A stretch of 26,298 nt of DNA from Spirochaetaceae bacterium. Lineage in GTDB: Bacteria > Spirochaetota > Spirochaetia > Treponematales > Breznakiellaceae. A program made the translations under genes and the position numbers. Numbering within the stretch: the first letter of the stretch is position 1; each line of letters opens with the position of its first letter. The notes below the pieces were generated by a model. It ran no database searches. It was not told the origin of the DNA and saw only the letters and a list, made by a program, of their open reading frames with translations. Location: the NCBI GenBank assembly GCA_031256815.1, contig JAIRPU010000124.1, positions 1-26,298 of the forward strand. Reading direction: 5' to 3'. Below, piece after piece: positions 1 through 7,749 of the stretch.

Positions 1-19
1 CGCTTTAGCCTTGTATTCC

Positions 20-1084
20 ATGAATAATAAAGCGCTTGTTGCAATGTCAGGCGGCGTAGATTCTTCAGTTGCCGCGTATCTTGCTCTGGAACGCGGCTTC
101 TGCTGCGCCGGGGTTACAATGAAGTTATTCAACGGTGAAGCCGGCGGCGGAAGCGCTAAAAGCTGCTGTTCGTTAAGCGATGTAAATGATGCGCGTGATG
201 TGGCTTACCGCCTTAAAATACCGCATTATGTGCTTAATTTTAAAGAACGCTTTGAAACTGATGTTATATCAAAGTTTATTCGTGTTTACGAAGAAGGCGG
301 AACTCCAAATCCATGTATAGATTGCAACCGTTATTTAAAGTTCAATATGCTTTTGCTGCGGGCGCGCGAACTTGATTTTGATTTTCTTGTAACAGGACAT
401 TATGTACGCATAGAAAAACAGAATAACCGTTATCTTTTGTTAAAAGCGCGTGATTTAAAAAAAGATCAAAGCTATGTGTTATATATGCTCAATCAGGAAC
501 AGCTGGCGCGCATTATTTTTCCGCTTGGAGATTTAAATAAAAATGAAGTACGGAGTATTGCCCACAGGCAAAATTTTATTACTGCGGACAAAAAAGACAG
601 CCAGGATATTTGTTTTGTTCCAGATGGAGATTATGGCGCGTTTATTGAACGCAGGCTGCAAAAAAAATATCCATGCGGCGATATTCTTGATATAAACGGA
701 AATGTAATTGGCTCTCATAAAGGATTTATTCGTTATACAAAAGGACAGAGGCGCGGGCTTGGGGTTTCAAACAAGGGGCCGCTTTATGTTTGCGATAAAT
801 CGCCTTTAAATAATACAATTACGCTTGGAAGCGAAGCTATGCTTTACACAAAACATCTTATAGTAAACGACATAAATTTAATTGCCGAAGATTCTATAAC
901 AGCGCCTATTCATGTCAGCGTTAAGACACGTTATATGCAAAAAGAAAAAGCGGCTGTTGTTGAACAAATCGATAACGGTAAATTGCGTATAGAATTTGAT
1001 TTTCCAGAGAAAGCGGTTACGCCCGGGCAGGCTGCGGTGCTTTATGACGGCGATGTTGTTATAGGCGGCGGAACAATAGTATGA
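20..1084 (+). CDS. mnmA: tRNA-specific 2-thiouridylase MnmA
   Basis: MnmA activates U34 in the anticodon of Glu, Gln and Lys tRNAs by adenylation and replaces its C2 oxygen with sulfur relayed as a persulfide. The 354-residue product starts MNNKALVAMSGGVDSSVAA, which holds the PP-loop ATP-binding motif SGGVDSS. The first catalytic cysteine lies in TPNPCIDCNRYLKF near residue 99 and the second in DSQDICFVPDGDYGAF near residue 200. The later motif YTKGQRRGLG is also family-typical, and the length matches the family. I chose ATG at 20; an in-frame TTG at 11 would add only three residues, and no clear Shine-Dalgarno is visible before either. It is the first visible gene of a same-strand cluster with yggS, a small membrane protein and rluD; its upstream promoter lies outside the window. 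The identification is secure. Confidence 0.96.
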   Translation: MNNKALVAMSGGVDSSVAAYLALERGFCCAGVTMKLFNGEAGGGSAKSCCSLSDVNDARDVAYRLKIPHYVLNFKERFETDVISKFIRVYEEGGTPNPCIDCNRYLKFNMLLLRARELDFDFLVTGHYVRIEKQNNRYLLLKARDLKKDQSYVLYMLNQEQLARIIFPLGDLNKNEVRSIAHRQNFITADKKDSQDICFVPDGDYGAFIERRLQKKYPCGDILDINGNVIGSHKGFIRYTKGQRRGLGVSNKGPLYVCDKSPLNNTITLGSEAMLYTKHLIVNDINLIAEDSITAPIHVSVKTRYMQKEKAAVVEQIDNGKLRIEFDFPEKAVTPGQAAVLYDGDVVIGGGTIV

Positions 1085-1103
1085 TATTAAGTGTAAGAAT
1101 TTT

Positions 1104-1796
1104 ATGCAAATAGGCGAAAATATAAAAAAAATTAAAGAAAATATCGCAGACGCCGCGCGCCGCGCAGGCAGGCGTGAAGACGAAGTAAAACTTATGGGGG
1201 TTTCTAAATTTTTTCCACGCGAAGCGGTTGAAGCTGCCCTTCAGTCTGGACTGACATTGTTTGGAGAAAGCCGTGTTCAGGAAGCCATGCAAAAATTAAG
1301 CGGATTGCGCGGAGCGGATTGCGGCTTTGAACTTCATCTTATAGGCGCGCTGCAGCGAAACAAAGCAAAAAACGCCGCCATGTTTTTTGACGGCATTGAC
1401 TCTCTTGACAGACTGGAAATTATTCAAAGTTTAGGTGAGTTGACAACAGGCTGTAAAAAACGTTTAATGGTTCTACTCGAGCTAAATTCCGGTGAAGAAC
1501 AAAAAGGCGGATTTCGCGGTCAGGACGCGCTAAAACACGCCGCTGAGCTGGTTTTAGGCTTTAATGGTTTAAAACTTTGCGGTCTTATGACTGTTGCGCC
1601 TTTTTCCGGCGATAAAAAAATAGTACGCGCTGCTTTTCGCGCGCTTGCAAATGCGCGCAGAATGCTTTGCGCGGAGTTTGGAGAAGAGCATTTTCCGGTG
1701 CTTTCTATGGGTATGTCTGGAGATTACGAAATAGCTATTGAGGAAGGGGCAACCCTGGTTCGTATAGGAACCGCAATTTTTGGTGAGCGTGAATAA
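1104..1796 (+). CDS. yggS: YggS/PROSC-family PLP homeostasis protein
   Basis: This family binds pyridoxal 5'-phosphate without a known catalytic reaction and buffers the cell's PLP and amino/keto acid pools. The 230-residue product is a single alanine-racemase-like TIM barrel. The PLP lysine is K35 in LMGVSKFFP, followed by the family block LTLFGESRVQEAMQKL (FGEN is usual; here it is FGES) and HLIGALQRNKAKNA. The C-terminal phosphate-binding segment LSMGMSGDYEIAIEEGATLVRIG is diagnostic. It begins 19 bases after mnmA and ends one base before the ATG of the next gene, so it is almost certainly cotranscribed. Its Shine-Dalgarno is weak (a TAAG before the ATG at 1104). The family is certain; the physiological role is known only in general terms. 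Confidence 0.93.
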   Translation: MQIGENIKKIKENIADAARRAGRREDEVKLMGVSKFFPREAVEAALQSGLTLFGESRVQEAMQKLSGLRGADCGFELHLIGALQRNKAKNAAMFFDGIDSLDRLEIIQSLGELTTGCKKRLMVLLELNSGEEQKGGFRGQDALKHAAELVLGFNGLKLCGLMTVAPFSGDKKIVRAAFRALANARRMLCAEFGEEHFPVLSMGMSGDYEIAIEEGATLVRIGTAIFGERE

Positions 1797-1797
1797 T

Positions 1798-2274
1798 ATG
1801 AACAAAGCGCCTTTGCTGGTATTAATTTTAGTTTTTTCTCTAAACACCGCGCTTGAAGCACAAACCAGCAGCAGCACCACCACTACCACTACCGAAAAAC
1901 CTTATGAGTTTCCACAATGGGCAAAAGATGTCAGGCGTTTTGATGTTATTGCATTTGGAGTTTTTCCTTTTGCATGGCTTTTTTCATCAATAGGACTTGA
2001 TCTTTACCGTTCTGCCCAACATGAATGGAGCGACAACCGTTATTATCCATGGCCTGTAACCGGTAAAAATCCTGTACTTTGGAATAATGATGAATATATT
2101 ATGGCGTTTGTATTTGCAGGATTGGTTTCTTTAACTGTGGCCATTGCTGATTTTGTAATAATAATGATAAAGCGTTCTGCCGCTGCAAAACGCGCCCGTA
2201 TGCTTACTCCGGACGCCCCCGTAATAAAACGGACTCCTATGCAGACGGATAGCGTAACAGAGGATTCATCCTAG
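1798..2274 (+). CDS. Small membrane protein, function unknown
   Basis: I do not recognise a family. The 158-residue product opens with MNKAPLLVLILVFSLNTALE, a typical signal peptide with likely cleavage after LEA and before Q. A Ser/Thr-only run follows (three Ser, six Thr, bases about 1867-1896), then the aromatic segment PYEFPQWAKDVRRFDVIAFG. A hydrophobic stretch around residues 44-61 and a strong membrane segment around residues 97-118 (IMAFVFAGLVSLTVAIADFV) suggest a protein anchored in the inner membrane with a basic cytoplasmic tail (IKRSAAAKRAR). ATG 1798 is preferred because it gives a clean signal peptide; GTG 1783, GTG 1789 and TTG 1780 are in frame but would add polar residues. 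It sits between yggS and rluD with gaps of one and zero bases, so it belongs to that transcript. Function cannot be inferred from position. Confidence 0.82.
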   Translation: MNKAPLLVLILVFSLNTALEAQTSSSTTTTTTEKPYEFPQWAKDVRRFDVIAFGVFPFAWLFSSIGLDLYRSAQHEWSDNRYYPWPVTGKNPVLWNNDEYIMAFVFAGLVSLTVAIADFVIIMIKRSAAAKRARMLTPDAPVIKRTPMQTDSVTEDSS

Positions 2275-3243
2275 GTGTCTTTATATCATCGTTTAACCGT
2301 AGAGCTGCCTTATCAAACCGGCATGAGGGCAGACAGTTACCTTGCCCTAACCGGAATGATTACACGATCACAAATAAAAGCAAGAAAAGGGCAGCTCGTT
2401 ATAAACGGTAAACCGCGTAAACTTTCTTTTAATGTTCAAAATGATGATGTTATAGAAATTTCGTTAGAGGATATTGTTTCCGACAGCTTTCAGGCGGAAG
2501 ATATTCCGGTTAATGTGCTTTTTGAAAATGAACGTGTAATAGTGCTTAACAAAGCTCAGGGTTTGGTTGTTCACCCTGGCGCAGGCAACCGGTCGGGGAC
2601 TTTGGTTAACGCGCTTCTGGCACGGCGAAACATAAAAGAAACCGGTGATTTTATTTCATTCAGACCTTTTATTGTCCACAGGCTGGACAAAGATACATCA
2701 GGCGTATTGATTGCCGCATGGGATTCTGACGCGCTTGAATTTTTACAGCGCCAGTTTCGTGAAAGGACTGTAAAAAAACGCTACATTGCGATAACACGCG
2801 GGGCTCCTGTTTTGGAACAGGGTGTTATAGACGCGCCGCTTGCGCGGGATATCCGCAACCGCAAGCGTTTTGCGGTTGCAAAGCAAGGTAAAATAGCGCG
2901 GACGCATTACCGTTTAATTAAACGCTGGATTTTAAATGACGGAACCGTATATTCGCTTTTACTTTTATCGCCGCAAACAGGACGCACGCATCAGATTAGG
3001 GTTCATCTTAAATATATTGGATGTCCGGTTTTAGGCGACCCGATATACGGAGATGCCGGCAGGTGTTTTCCGCATACAACGCTTGCGCTTCATGCAAAGA
3101 AATTAAGCATTAAATTGCCCGGCGAAGATAAAATGTCTGTTTTTCGCGCTCCTGTACCGGAAAGATTCAAAGAAATTATAAAATCGCTTTCGCTTCGGCG
3201 CGGTTTTCTATTTCAATGCGTACCGCCGCGCGAACCATTTTAG
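2275..3243 (+). CDS. rluD: Ribosomal large subunit pseudouridine synthase, RluD type
   Basis: The enzyme isomerises specific uridines of 23S rRNA to pseudouridine. The 322-residue protein has an N-terminal S4 RNA-binding domain (about residues 15-75, including RSQIKARKGQLVINGKPRK) and then the RluA-type catalytic domain. The catalytic aspartate is D138 in FIVHRLDKDTSGVLIAA, and the family motif GRTHQIRVHLKYIGCPVLGDPIYG is intact. The GTG start follows the stop of the preceding gene directly (TAGGTG), and an AGAGGA Shine-Dalgarno at 2259-2264 supports it. The last residues (about SLRRGFLFQCVPPREPF) extend past where related proteins usually stop and are read through the antisense 3' end of uvrC; that tail is probably unimportant. 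RluC or another RluA-family target is possible, since exact target sites cannot be read from sequence. Confidence 0.92.
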   Translation: MSLYHRLTVELPYQTGMRADSYLALTGMITRSQIKARKGQLVINGKPRKLSFNVQNDDVIEISLEDIVSDSFQAEDIPVNVLFENERVIVLNKAQGLVVHPGAGNRSGTLVNALLARRNIKETGDFISFRPFIVHRLDKDTSGVLIAAWDSDALEFLQRQFRERTVKKRYIAITRGAPVLEQGVIDAPLARDIRNRKRFAVAKQGKIARTHYRLIKRWILNDGTVYSLLLLSPQTGRTHQIRVHLKYIGCPVLGDPIYGDAGRCFPHTTLALHAKKLSIKLPGEDKMSVFRAPVPERFKEIIKSLSLRRGFLFQCVPPREPF

Positions 3244-5020
3244 CAAGTTTTAAGCTAATACCGGCCGCAGAGGCTATTGCCTCCGGCTCCGCGCCGGCTA
3301 TTGCGTTAATGTTTTTAAAAGTTTTAATCAATTTTTGAGCGCGTTTTACGCTTATTCCATCTATAGATTCAAGACTTCGTAAATACAATTCTTTTGAGCG
3401 CAGCTTTTGATTTAATCCGGTAGCCATGCGGTGGGTTTCGTCTCTTACCATCTGCAAAATTTTTAGCGCTTCGGAATTTCTTGACAGTTTTAAGGGACTG
3501 GAACCGGTTTCTTCTTCTGCCGGCAGCCATATTTCTTCTTCGCGTTTGGCGAGACCTGCAATATCTATTTTAATACCAAGCCCGTCAAGAACGCTTTTTG
3601 CCGCGTTTACCTGACCAATTCCTCCGTCTATCAGCACAAGATTTGGCAGTTCTTTTTGCTCACGCAATAAACGTGTATAGCGCCGCGTTACAGCTTCTCT
3701 AACTGCGGCAAAATCATCTACTTTGCCTATAACGGTTTTTAATTTAAAAAGCCTGTAATTCTTTTTATCAGGAATTCCGTTATAAAACGAAATGAGGCTT
3801 GCCACAGGATGTTTTCCGTCCAACTGCGCTATATCGAATCCTTCGATACGAACAGGACGTTGTTTTAAATTGAGAAGTTTTTGCATTTCGTCCAGCGCCG
3901 GGCCTGCGCCGCGTTCTTTAATACGCTTACGTATGTCTTCTTCCGCATTTTGCCGCGCCATAGCCAGCGCCGCTATATGTCGTTTTTCGTTTGGAATTTC
4001 TATTTTGGGAACAAATCCAAATTGTTCATTAAAATATTTTACAAGCGCGCCGCTTTTAAAATCGTCTTCGTTTTTTTGAATAAAGATTCTGGCAGGAGGC
4101 GGACGCGCAGTACTGTAATATATCAAGCAAAAAGTTTCCAGCGCGTCTTTGTCGTTTGCCGCATTTTTTGTGCGGTAAAGATCGCGTCCGGTAAGTTTGC
4201 CGCCGCGCATGGAAAACACGCTCCAGGAGGCAAGTACGCCTTCAGCGGCAAACGCTATATAATCACGCCCTTCAGCGTCAAAATCCACAACGGCGTTTGC
4301 CGAGGAAAGCTCGTTTATGGCGCAAATAGCGTTTCGGAATTGCGCGGCTTTTTCAAACGAAAGTTTAGACGCGGCATTGTGCATCATTTCGGTTAATTCG
4401 ATAATCAATGGGGTAGTTTCACCTTGAAGCATTGTTTCGATTTTTTTTAAGGGCGCGGCATATTCGGCTTCATTTATATTTCCGAGGCATGGGGCAAGAC
4501 ACTGTCCAATATGGTAATACATACACGGATAAGTACGCGCGCGAAGCAATTTACATTTTCTTATGGGATATATTTTTTTTAGTACTCCAAGCAGCTGCTC
4601 AACGGCCTGCGCGTTTGGAAAAGGCCCGTAATAGCGTGAGCCGTCTTCGATAATCCGCCTTGTTTTAAATATACCGGGGAAGTTGTCGTTTGTAACGCGG
4701 ATTACAGGATACGACTTTCCATCTTTTAAATCGATATTATATTTTGGTTTATGCTGTTTTATAAGCGTGTTTTCCAGAAGAAGCGCTTCGTATTCATTTG
4801 AAACAATGATTGTTTCTATGCTGTGAACATGGCGCATAAGCGTTGCGGTTTTAATATCTTTTGTGCCGTTAAAATAAGAATTAAGCCTGGTTCGCAGTAT
4901 TTTTGCCTTGCCAACATAAATTATGTTACTGTTTATATCACGCATGATATAACAGCCAGGTTCCCTCGGAGAGGCTGATACTTGTTTTTTTAGTGTTTTA
5001 AGCGGTACCGTAACTGCCAT
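3176..5020 (-). CDS. uvrC: Excinuclease ABC subunit C
   Basis: UvrC makes the two incisions flanking a bulky lesion in UvrABC nucleotide excision repair. The 614-residue product has all expected domains. A GIY-YIG nuclease spans about residues 19-100 (PGCYIMRDINSNIIYVGKAK, catalytic E83 in LLENTLIKQHKPKYN). A cysteine set C156, C166, C174 and C178 matches the positions that bind a [4Fe-4S] cluster in E. coli UvrC. A UvrB-binding UVR helix hairpin lies at about 204-240, an RNase H-like nuclease domain includes IEGFDIAQLDGKHPVAS and LVLIDGGIGQVNAA, and tandem helix-hairpin-helix motifs form the C terminus. The ATG overlaps the stop of the upstream receiver gene (TGATG), so translation is probably coupled. 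The 3' end overlaps rluD on the other strand by 68 bases. Confidence 0.97.
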   Translation of the reverse strand: MAVTVPLKTLKKQVSASPREPGCYIMRDINSNIIYVGKAKILRTRLNSYFNGTKDIKTATLMRHVHSIETIIVSNEYEALLLENTLIKQHKPKYNIDLKDGKSYPVIRVTNDNFPGIFKTRRIIEDGSRYYGPFPNAQAVEQLLGVLKKIYPIRKCKLLRARTYPCMYYHIGQCLAPCLGNINEAEYAAPLKKIETMLQGETTPLIIELTEMMHNAASKLSFEKAAQFRNAICAINELSSANAVVDFDAEGRDYIAFAAEGVLASWSVFSMRGGKLTGRDLYRTKNAANDKDALETFCLIYYSTARPPPARIFIQKNEDDFKSGALVKYFNEQFGFVPKIEIPNEKRHIAALAMARQNAEEDIRKRIKERGAGPALDEMQKLLNLKQRPVRIEGFDIAQLDGKHPVASLISFYNGIPDKKNYRLFKLKTVIGKVDDFAAVREAVTRRYTRLLREQKELPNLVLIDGGIGQVNAAKSVLDGLGIKIDIAGLAKREEEIWLPAEEETGSSPLKLSRNSEALKILQMVRDETHRMATGLNQKLRSKELYLRSLESIDGISVKRAQKLIKTFKNINAIAGAEPEAIASAAGISLKLAKMVRAAVRIEIENRAEAKAIL

Positions 5021-5382
5021 CAGGAGAACAGTTTTTCAATTTTACCAATCAGGTCTTCGTTTGAAAACGGTTTGCGGATATATCCTTTTGCGCCCATAGA
5101 AAGCCCTTTTTGTTCATCTTCAGTATTTTCGTTGCCTGTAACGAATAAAACAGGAATATTTTTATATTCGCTTGCTTTTAGTTTTTCCATAGCTTCGTAT
5201 CCTGACATTTCGGGCATTTCTATATCGAGAAGAATAGCGTCTGGTTTTACTTTTTCAAGAAGCTCAAACATTTTTGCGGCGGAAGGCATTGTAAATGTTT
5301 GAAAGTGGTCTTTTAGCGCATTTTTGCCTATCAAGAGATTGGTTATATTATCATCTACAAAAAAAATTTTCTTTTCGCCCAT
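5020..5382 (-). CDS. Stand-alone response-regulator receiver protein
   Basis: This is a CheY-like receiver domain with no output domain, 120 residues. The acidic pocket is D10/D11 (FFVDDN), the phosphoacceptor is D53 (ILLDIEMPEMSGYEAM), the switch threonine is T82 (VLFVTGNEN) and the conserved lysine is K104 (GYIRKPF), so it should be phosphorylatable. Such proteins act by binding a partner such as a motor switch, a kinase relay or an enzyme, and no cognate histidine kinase is in the window. It lies 25 bases after ddl and its TGA stop overlaps the uvrC ATG, so it is translated from the same message as a cell-wall gene and a DNA-repair gene. A weak AGAGA precedes the ATG. The receiver call is secure; the pathway is unknown. 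Confidence 0.93.
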   Translation of the reverse strand: MGEKKIFFVDDNITNLLIGKNALKDHFQTFTMPSAAKMFELLEKVKPDAILLDIEMPEMSGYEAMEKLKASEYKNIPVLFVTGNENTEDEQKGLSMGAKGYIRKPFSNEDLIGKIEKLFS

Positions 5383-5407
5383 AATTATATCTCTTATAAA
5401 AATTAAA

Positions 5408-6472
5408 TTAAAAGCAAGCCGCCTTATTAAAACGCTTTATGGCGTTATCTATAATCCGGCTTATTAAACTTGTATAATCTATGCCGCATTGTTCAAAAAG
5501 TTTTGGATACATACTGATTCGCGTAAAGCCCGGCATAGTATTTATTTCGTTTACAAAAATATTTTCGTCTTTTGTAACAAAAAAATCAACACGGGCAAGC
5601 GATTCACAACATAGTGTTTTAAATACTTTAAGCGCCATATCACGAATTTTTTCGGTTAAGGCGCCTGTTAGTTTTGCAGGAACATCCAGTTCCGCTCCGG
5701 CGGCGTCAAGATATTTGGCGTCGTAAGAGTAAAATTCATGTAACGGACGTACTTCTCCAGGAACAGACGCAACAGGTTCATCGCCGTCCAATACAGCACA
5801 TTCGATTTCACGCCCGTCAATAAATTCTTCAAAAATCAGCTTTGAATCGTAACGGAATGCTTCGCAAACGGCTGTTTGCCATTCATTTTGATTATGCACT
5901 TTGAACACGCCAACAGAAGATCCCATATTGGCCGGTTTTAAAAAAAACGGCGTTCCAAGCCGCTTTACGGCGGAATGATAATCCGGCAGAGTTTTTTCGG
6001 TTGCCGAAAAAAAAGCACAGACTGGAAGTCCGGCGTCATGCAAAAGCCTTTTGGCAATTTCTTTATCCATACCTACCGCGGAACCAAGCACTCCTGCGCC
6101 GGCAAATGGAATACCGGCGAGTTTTAAAAGCCCCTGCACGGTGCCGTCTTCGCCAAATGGCCCGTGAAGAATTGGAAAAACGACGTCTAAAACAGGGCCG
6201 GAAGCTCCGTCCTTAAACCAAAGTTCTCCGCCGCAGGCCGGAGCCAGAGTAACCGGAATTCCTGAAGGGTTTAGTTTAACCATGCCTGGTTTATCATGAT
6301 TTATTATAAAATTGCCGGCGTCCTGAAGCAGCCAGCGTCCATTTTTTTCTATGCCTATCACTACGGGGTCAAAACGTGATTTATCCAGAGCGTCCAGTAC
6401 GTTTTTTGCGGAAAGCAAAGAAATTTCATGTTCGGCAGAATGTCCGCCGCAGATTATGCCGGTTTTTATCAT
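5408..6472 (-). CDS. ddl: D-alanine--D-alanine ligase
   Basis: Ddl makes the D-Ala-D-Ala dipeptide for peptidoglycan precursors using ATP. The 354-residue protein shows the N-terminal substrate motif GIICGGHSAEHEISLLSAKN, the ATP-grasp glycine loop FLKPANMGSSVGVFKV, EEFIDGREIECAVLDG, the omega-loop segment HEFYSYDAKYLD and the C-terminal metal/phosphate motif FVNEINTMPGFTRISMYP. The tyrosines of the omega loop are as in D-Ala-D-Ala enzymes rather than the His-containing D-Ala-D-lactate (VanA) type, so ordinary dipeptide specificity is expected. Its ATG overlaps the stop of the preceding lipoprotein gene (ATGA), indicating translational coupling; the upstream Shine-Dalgarno is weak. The receiver gene and uvrC follow on the same strand. 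Confidence 0.97.
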   Translation of the reverse strand: MIKTGIICGGHSAEHEISLLSAKNVLDALDKSRFDPVVIGIEKNGRWLLQDAGNFIINHDKPGMVKLNPSGIPVTLAPACGGELWFKDGASGPVLDVVFPILHGPFGEDGTVQGLLKLAGIPFAGAGVLGSAVGMDKEIAKRLLHDAGLPVCAFFSATEKTLPDYHSAVKRLGTPFFLKPANMGSSVGVFKVHNQNEWQTAVCEAFRYDSKLIFEEFIDGREIECAVLDGDEPVASVPGEVRPLHEFYSYDAKYLDAAGAELDVPAKLTGALTEKIRDMALKVFKTLCCESLARVDFFVTKDENIFVNEINTMPGFTRISMYPKLFEQCGIDYTSLISRIIDNAIKRFNKAACF

Positions 6473-6882
6473 GTTTTTTCCAGACGCTGTAAGAATTTTG
6501 GTACGCTTTTTTGTTTTTCCGCTATGCGTTCAAGCCTTATTTTTGAGAGTATTTGATATTTTTTTGGCAGGTTTTTTGAAGAAGGGCCATTGTATTTTTG
6601 GAGTATTTCCTCGAATTCTTCTTTTGCAAGTTTATATCTGCGCTGTTTGTAGTGAACCGAGGCGATTCCATATTCTGCATCGCAGACTTTTTCATCGTTA
6701 TTTGAAAAGCGTTTAAGTATCTCTTCATAATAATAAATGGCGAGCTTATGCTGGTCTCTATCCATTGCGGTCTGCGCGTATTGGACAAGCTCTTCTGCGG
6801 TTGTATTGTTGTTAATTGCCGCGGGAAACGAAAAACACGCGGTTATAAAAAGCGCGGTTAAACAGACTAATAATGTGCGCAT
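6469..6882 (-). CDS. Short TPR-like lipoprotein
   Basis: The 137-residue product begins MRTLLVCLTALFITACFSFP. This is a lipoprotein signal with lipidation at C16 (lipobox ITAC). The mature part is helical and holds about two tetratricopeptide-like units (for example AMDRDQHKLAIYYYEEILKRF and SVHYKQRRYKLAKEEFEEILQKY), resembling the start of BamD-type or other envelope TPR scaffolds but much shorter. An upstream in-frame ATG at 6900 is possible, but the 6882 start is favoured because it begins directly at a canonical signal peptide and because a promoter fits just upstream of it. The stop overlaps the ddl start by four bases, which ties it to cell-wall synthesis by expression; a direct functional link is inference. 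No Shine-Dalgarno precedes 6882. Confidence 0.8.
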   Translation of the reverse strand: MRTLLVCLTALFITACFSFPAAINNNTTAEELVQYAQTAMDRDQHKLAIYYYEEILKRFSNNDEKVCDAEYGIASVHYKQRRYKLAKEEFEEILQKYNGPSSKNLPKKYQILSKIRLERIAEKQKSVPKFLQRLEKT

Positions 6883-6888
6883 ATCTAA

Positions 6889-6917
6889 ACTATATATCAT
6901 AATTCGATTTTTTCCAA
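6889..6917 (-). promoter_or_regulatory. Candidate sigma70-type promoter for the lipoprotein-ddl-receiver-uvrC cluster
   Basis: On the minus strand, TTGGAA (6917-6912) is separated by 17 bases from TATAGT (6894-6889). Six bases then lead to the A of the ATG at 6882, so a start at the usual distance would give an mRNA without a leader. This is predicted by eye only. Confidence 0.5.
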
Positions 6918-6919
6918 GC

Positions 6920-7022
6920 CCCTTGCGCGGACGGATGAAGCGGCCGGTGGCGGTAGCGCGAATAGTTAAATAGCAGTGCGTTTTAGCGGACTGCTGTTGG
7001 AGGCTGCGCTTTAGCAATAAAG
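6920..7022. repeat. GC-rich intergenic segment with short repeats
   Basis: The gap between the methyltransferase and the lipoprotein gene holds no plausible gene. It has an inverted repeat AGCAGT (6972-6977) with ACTGCT (6990-6995), and a near-direct repeat GCGTTTTAGC (6978-6987) with GCGCTTTAGC (7005-7014). The left half is strongly GC-rich and ends in GCGCG. There is no T-run, so a standard intrinsic terminator for the methyltransferase gene is not supported. Confidence 0.4.
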
Positions 7023-7029
7023 TCTGAGT

Positions 7030-7698
7030 TTATTTATACAAATATATATAAAAACCTATTCCGCTTTCTTTTATTTCATTTTTGTTAAATGGCGTTTGTT
7101 TTATAATGTTTTCCAGTTCGGCTTTTGAATATGCCCCTTTACAAAGTCCTTTAAAAGTAGTTTTCATAAACCATCGTTCAAAACCGCCGTTACTGTATTT
7201 TGCCGCGGCTTCATTCAATGTTTCTTTTGAAACATCGTGGTTCATGTCAACTATTAACGCAATCCCGTCGCTTTTTAGTACGCGGTACATTTCGCGCATT
7301 GCCGTAACCGGCTCCTTGAAATTCTTAAAGGCCGCGGAACAAAAGATAAAATTAAATTTATTGTCCTCAAAAGGCATTTTTGAAACATTGCCCTGAAGAA
7401 AGTCTACCGCAACATTTTCCCGTTTTGCGTTTGCCTGGCAAATAGCCACAAAATCGGCGCTGATGTCCATTCCGGTTATATTATAACTTCCCATTTTTGC
7501 CAGTTCGATTGAAAAATATCCTGGGCCGGGGGCGACTTCCAAAACAGCTGCGTTATTCGTCAAATGCTTTTTTACTTCGTTTGCGTATTCGCGCATTTCC
7601 CCGATTCTTTTTTCACGGGTATTTTTATCGTACCAGCGTGTAAAAGGCCCCGTTATACCCAAATCCTTTACTTTCCGTCCAATTCTCATTAAAGCCAC
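7030..7698 (-). CDS. Class I SAM-dependent methyltransferase
   Basis: The 222-residue product has a Rossmann methyltransferase fold. Motif I is AAVLEVAPGPGYFSIELAKMG, followed by the acidic motif II region ITGMDISADFV, a binding segment VDFLQGNVSKMPFEDNKFNFIF, and the post-motif helix MREMYRVLKSDGIALIVDMN, which resembles the ubiquinone/menaquinone-type (Methyltransf_11) group. The substrate cannot be deduced. The start is decided by a strong GGAGG (complement of 7706-7710) seven bases before a GTG at 7698. The in-frame ATG at 7689 is too far from it, and the open frame further upstream reads through a GC-rich repeat and is not coding. It is divergent from hydCBA and ends in the gap before the TPR-like lipoprotein. 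Apart from the divergent arrangement nothing ties it to hydrogenase biogenesis. Confidence 0.85.
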   Translation of the reverse strand: MALMRIGRKVKDLGITGPFTRWYDKNTREKRIGEMREYANEVKKHLTNNAAVLEVAPGPGYFSIELAKMGSYNITGMDISADFVAICQANAKRENVAVDFLQGNVSKMPFEDNKFNFIFCSAAFKNFKEPVTAMREMYRVLKSDGIALIVDMNHDVSKETLNEAAAKYSNGGFERWFMKTTFKGLCKGAYSKAELENIIKQTPFNKNEIKESGIGFYIYLYK

Positions 7699-7720
7699 AA
7701 TCAAGCCTCCAGTTGTGTTA

Positions 7721-7729
7721 ATTCTATCA
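7721..7729 (-). promoter_or_regulatory. Extended -10 promoter for the methyltransferase gene
   Basis: On the minus strand TGATAGAAT reads as an extended -10 (TGn plus TAGAAT), about 16 bases before the expected leader that carries the GGAGG. No good -35 is present at 16-18 bases, as is usual for extended -10 promoters. Confidence 0.45.
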
Positions 7730-7749
7730 AATTTGTTCTTTATAAGATA

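Noticed and set aside
6901..7017. Extension of the TPR-like lipoprotein upstream to about 7017
   Set aside because: The added residues are basic and lack a signal, and would bury the good lipoprotein signal inside the protein.
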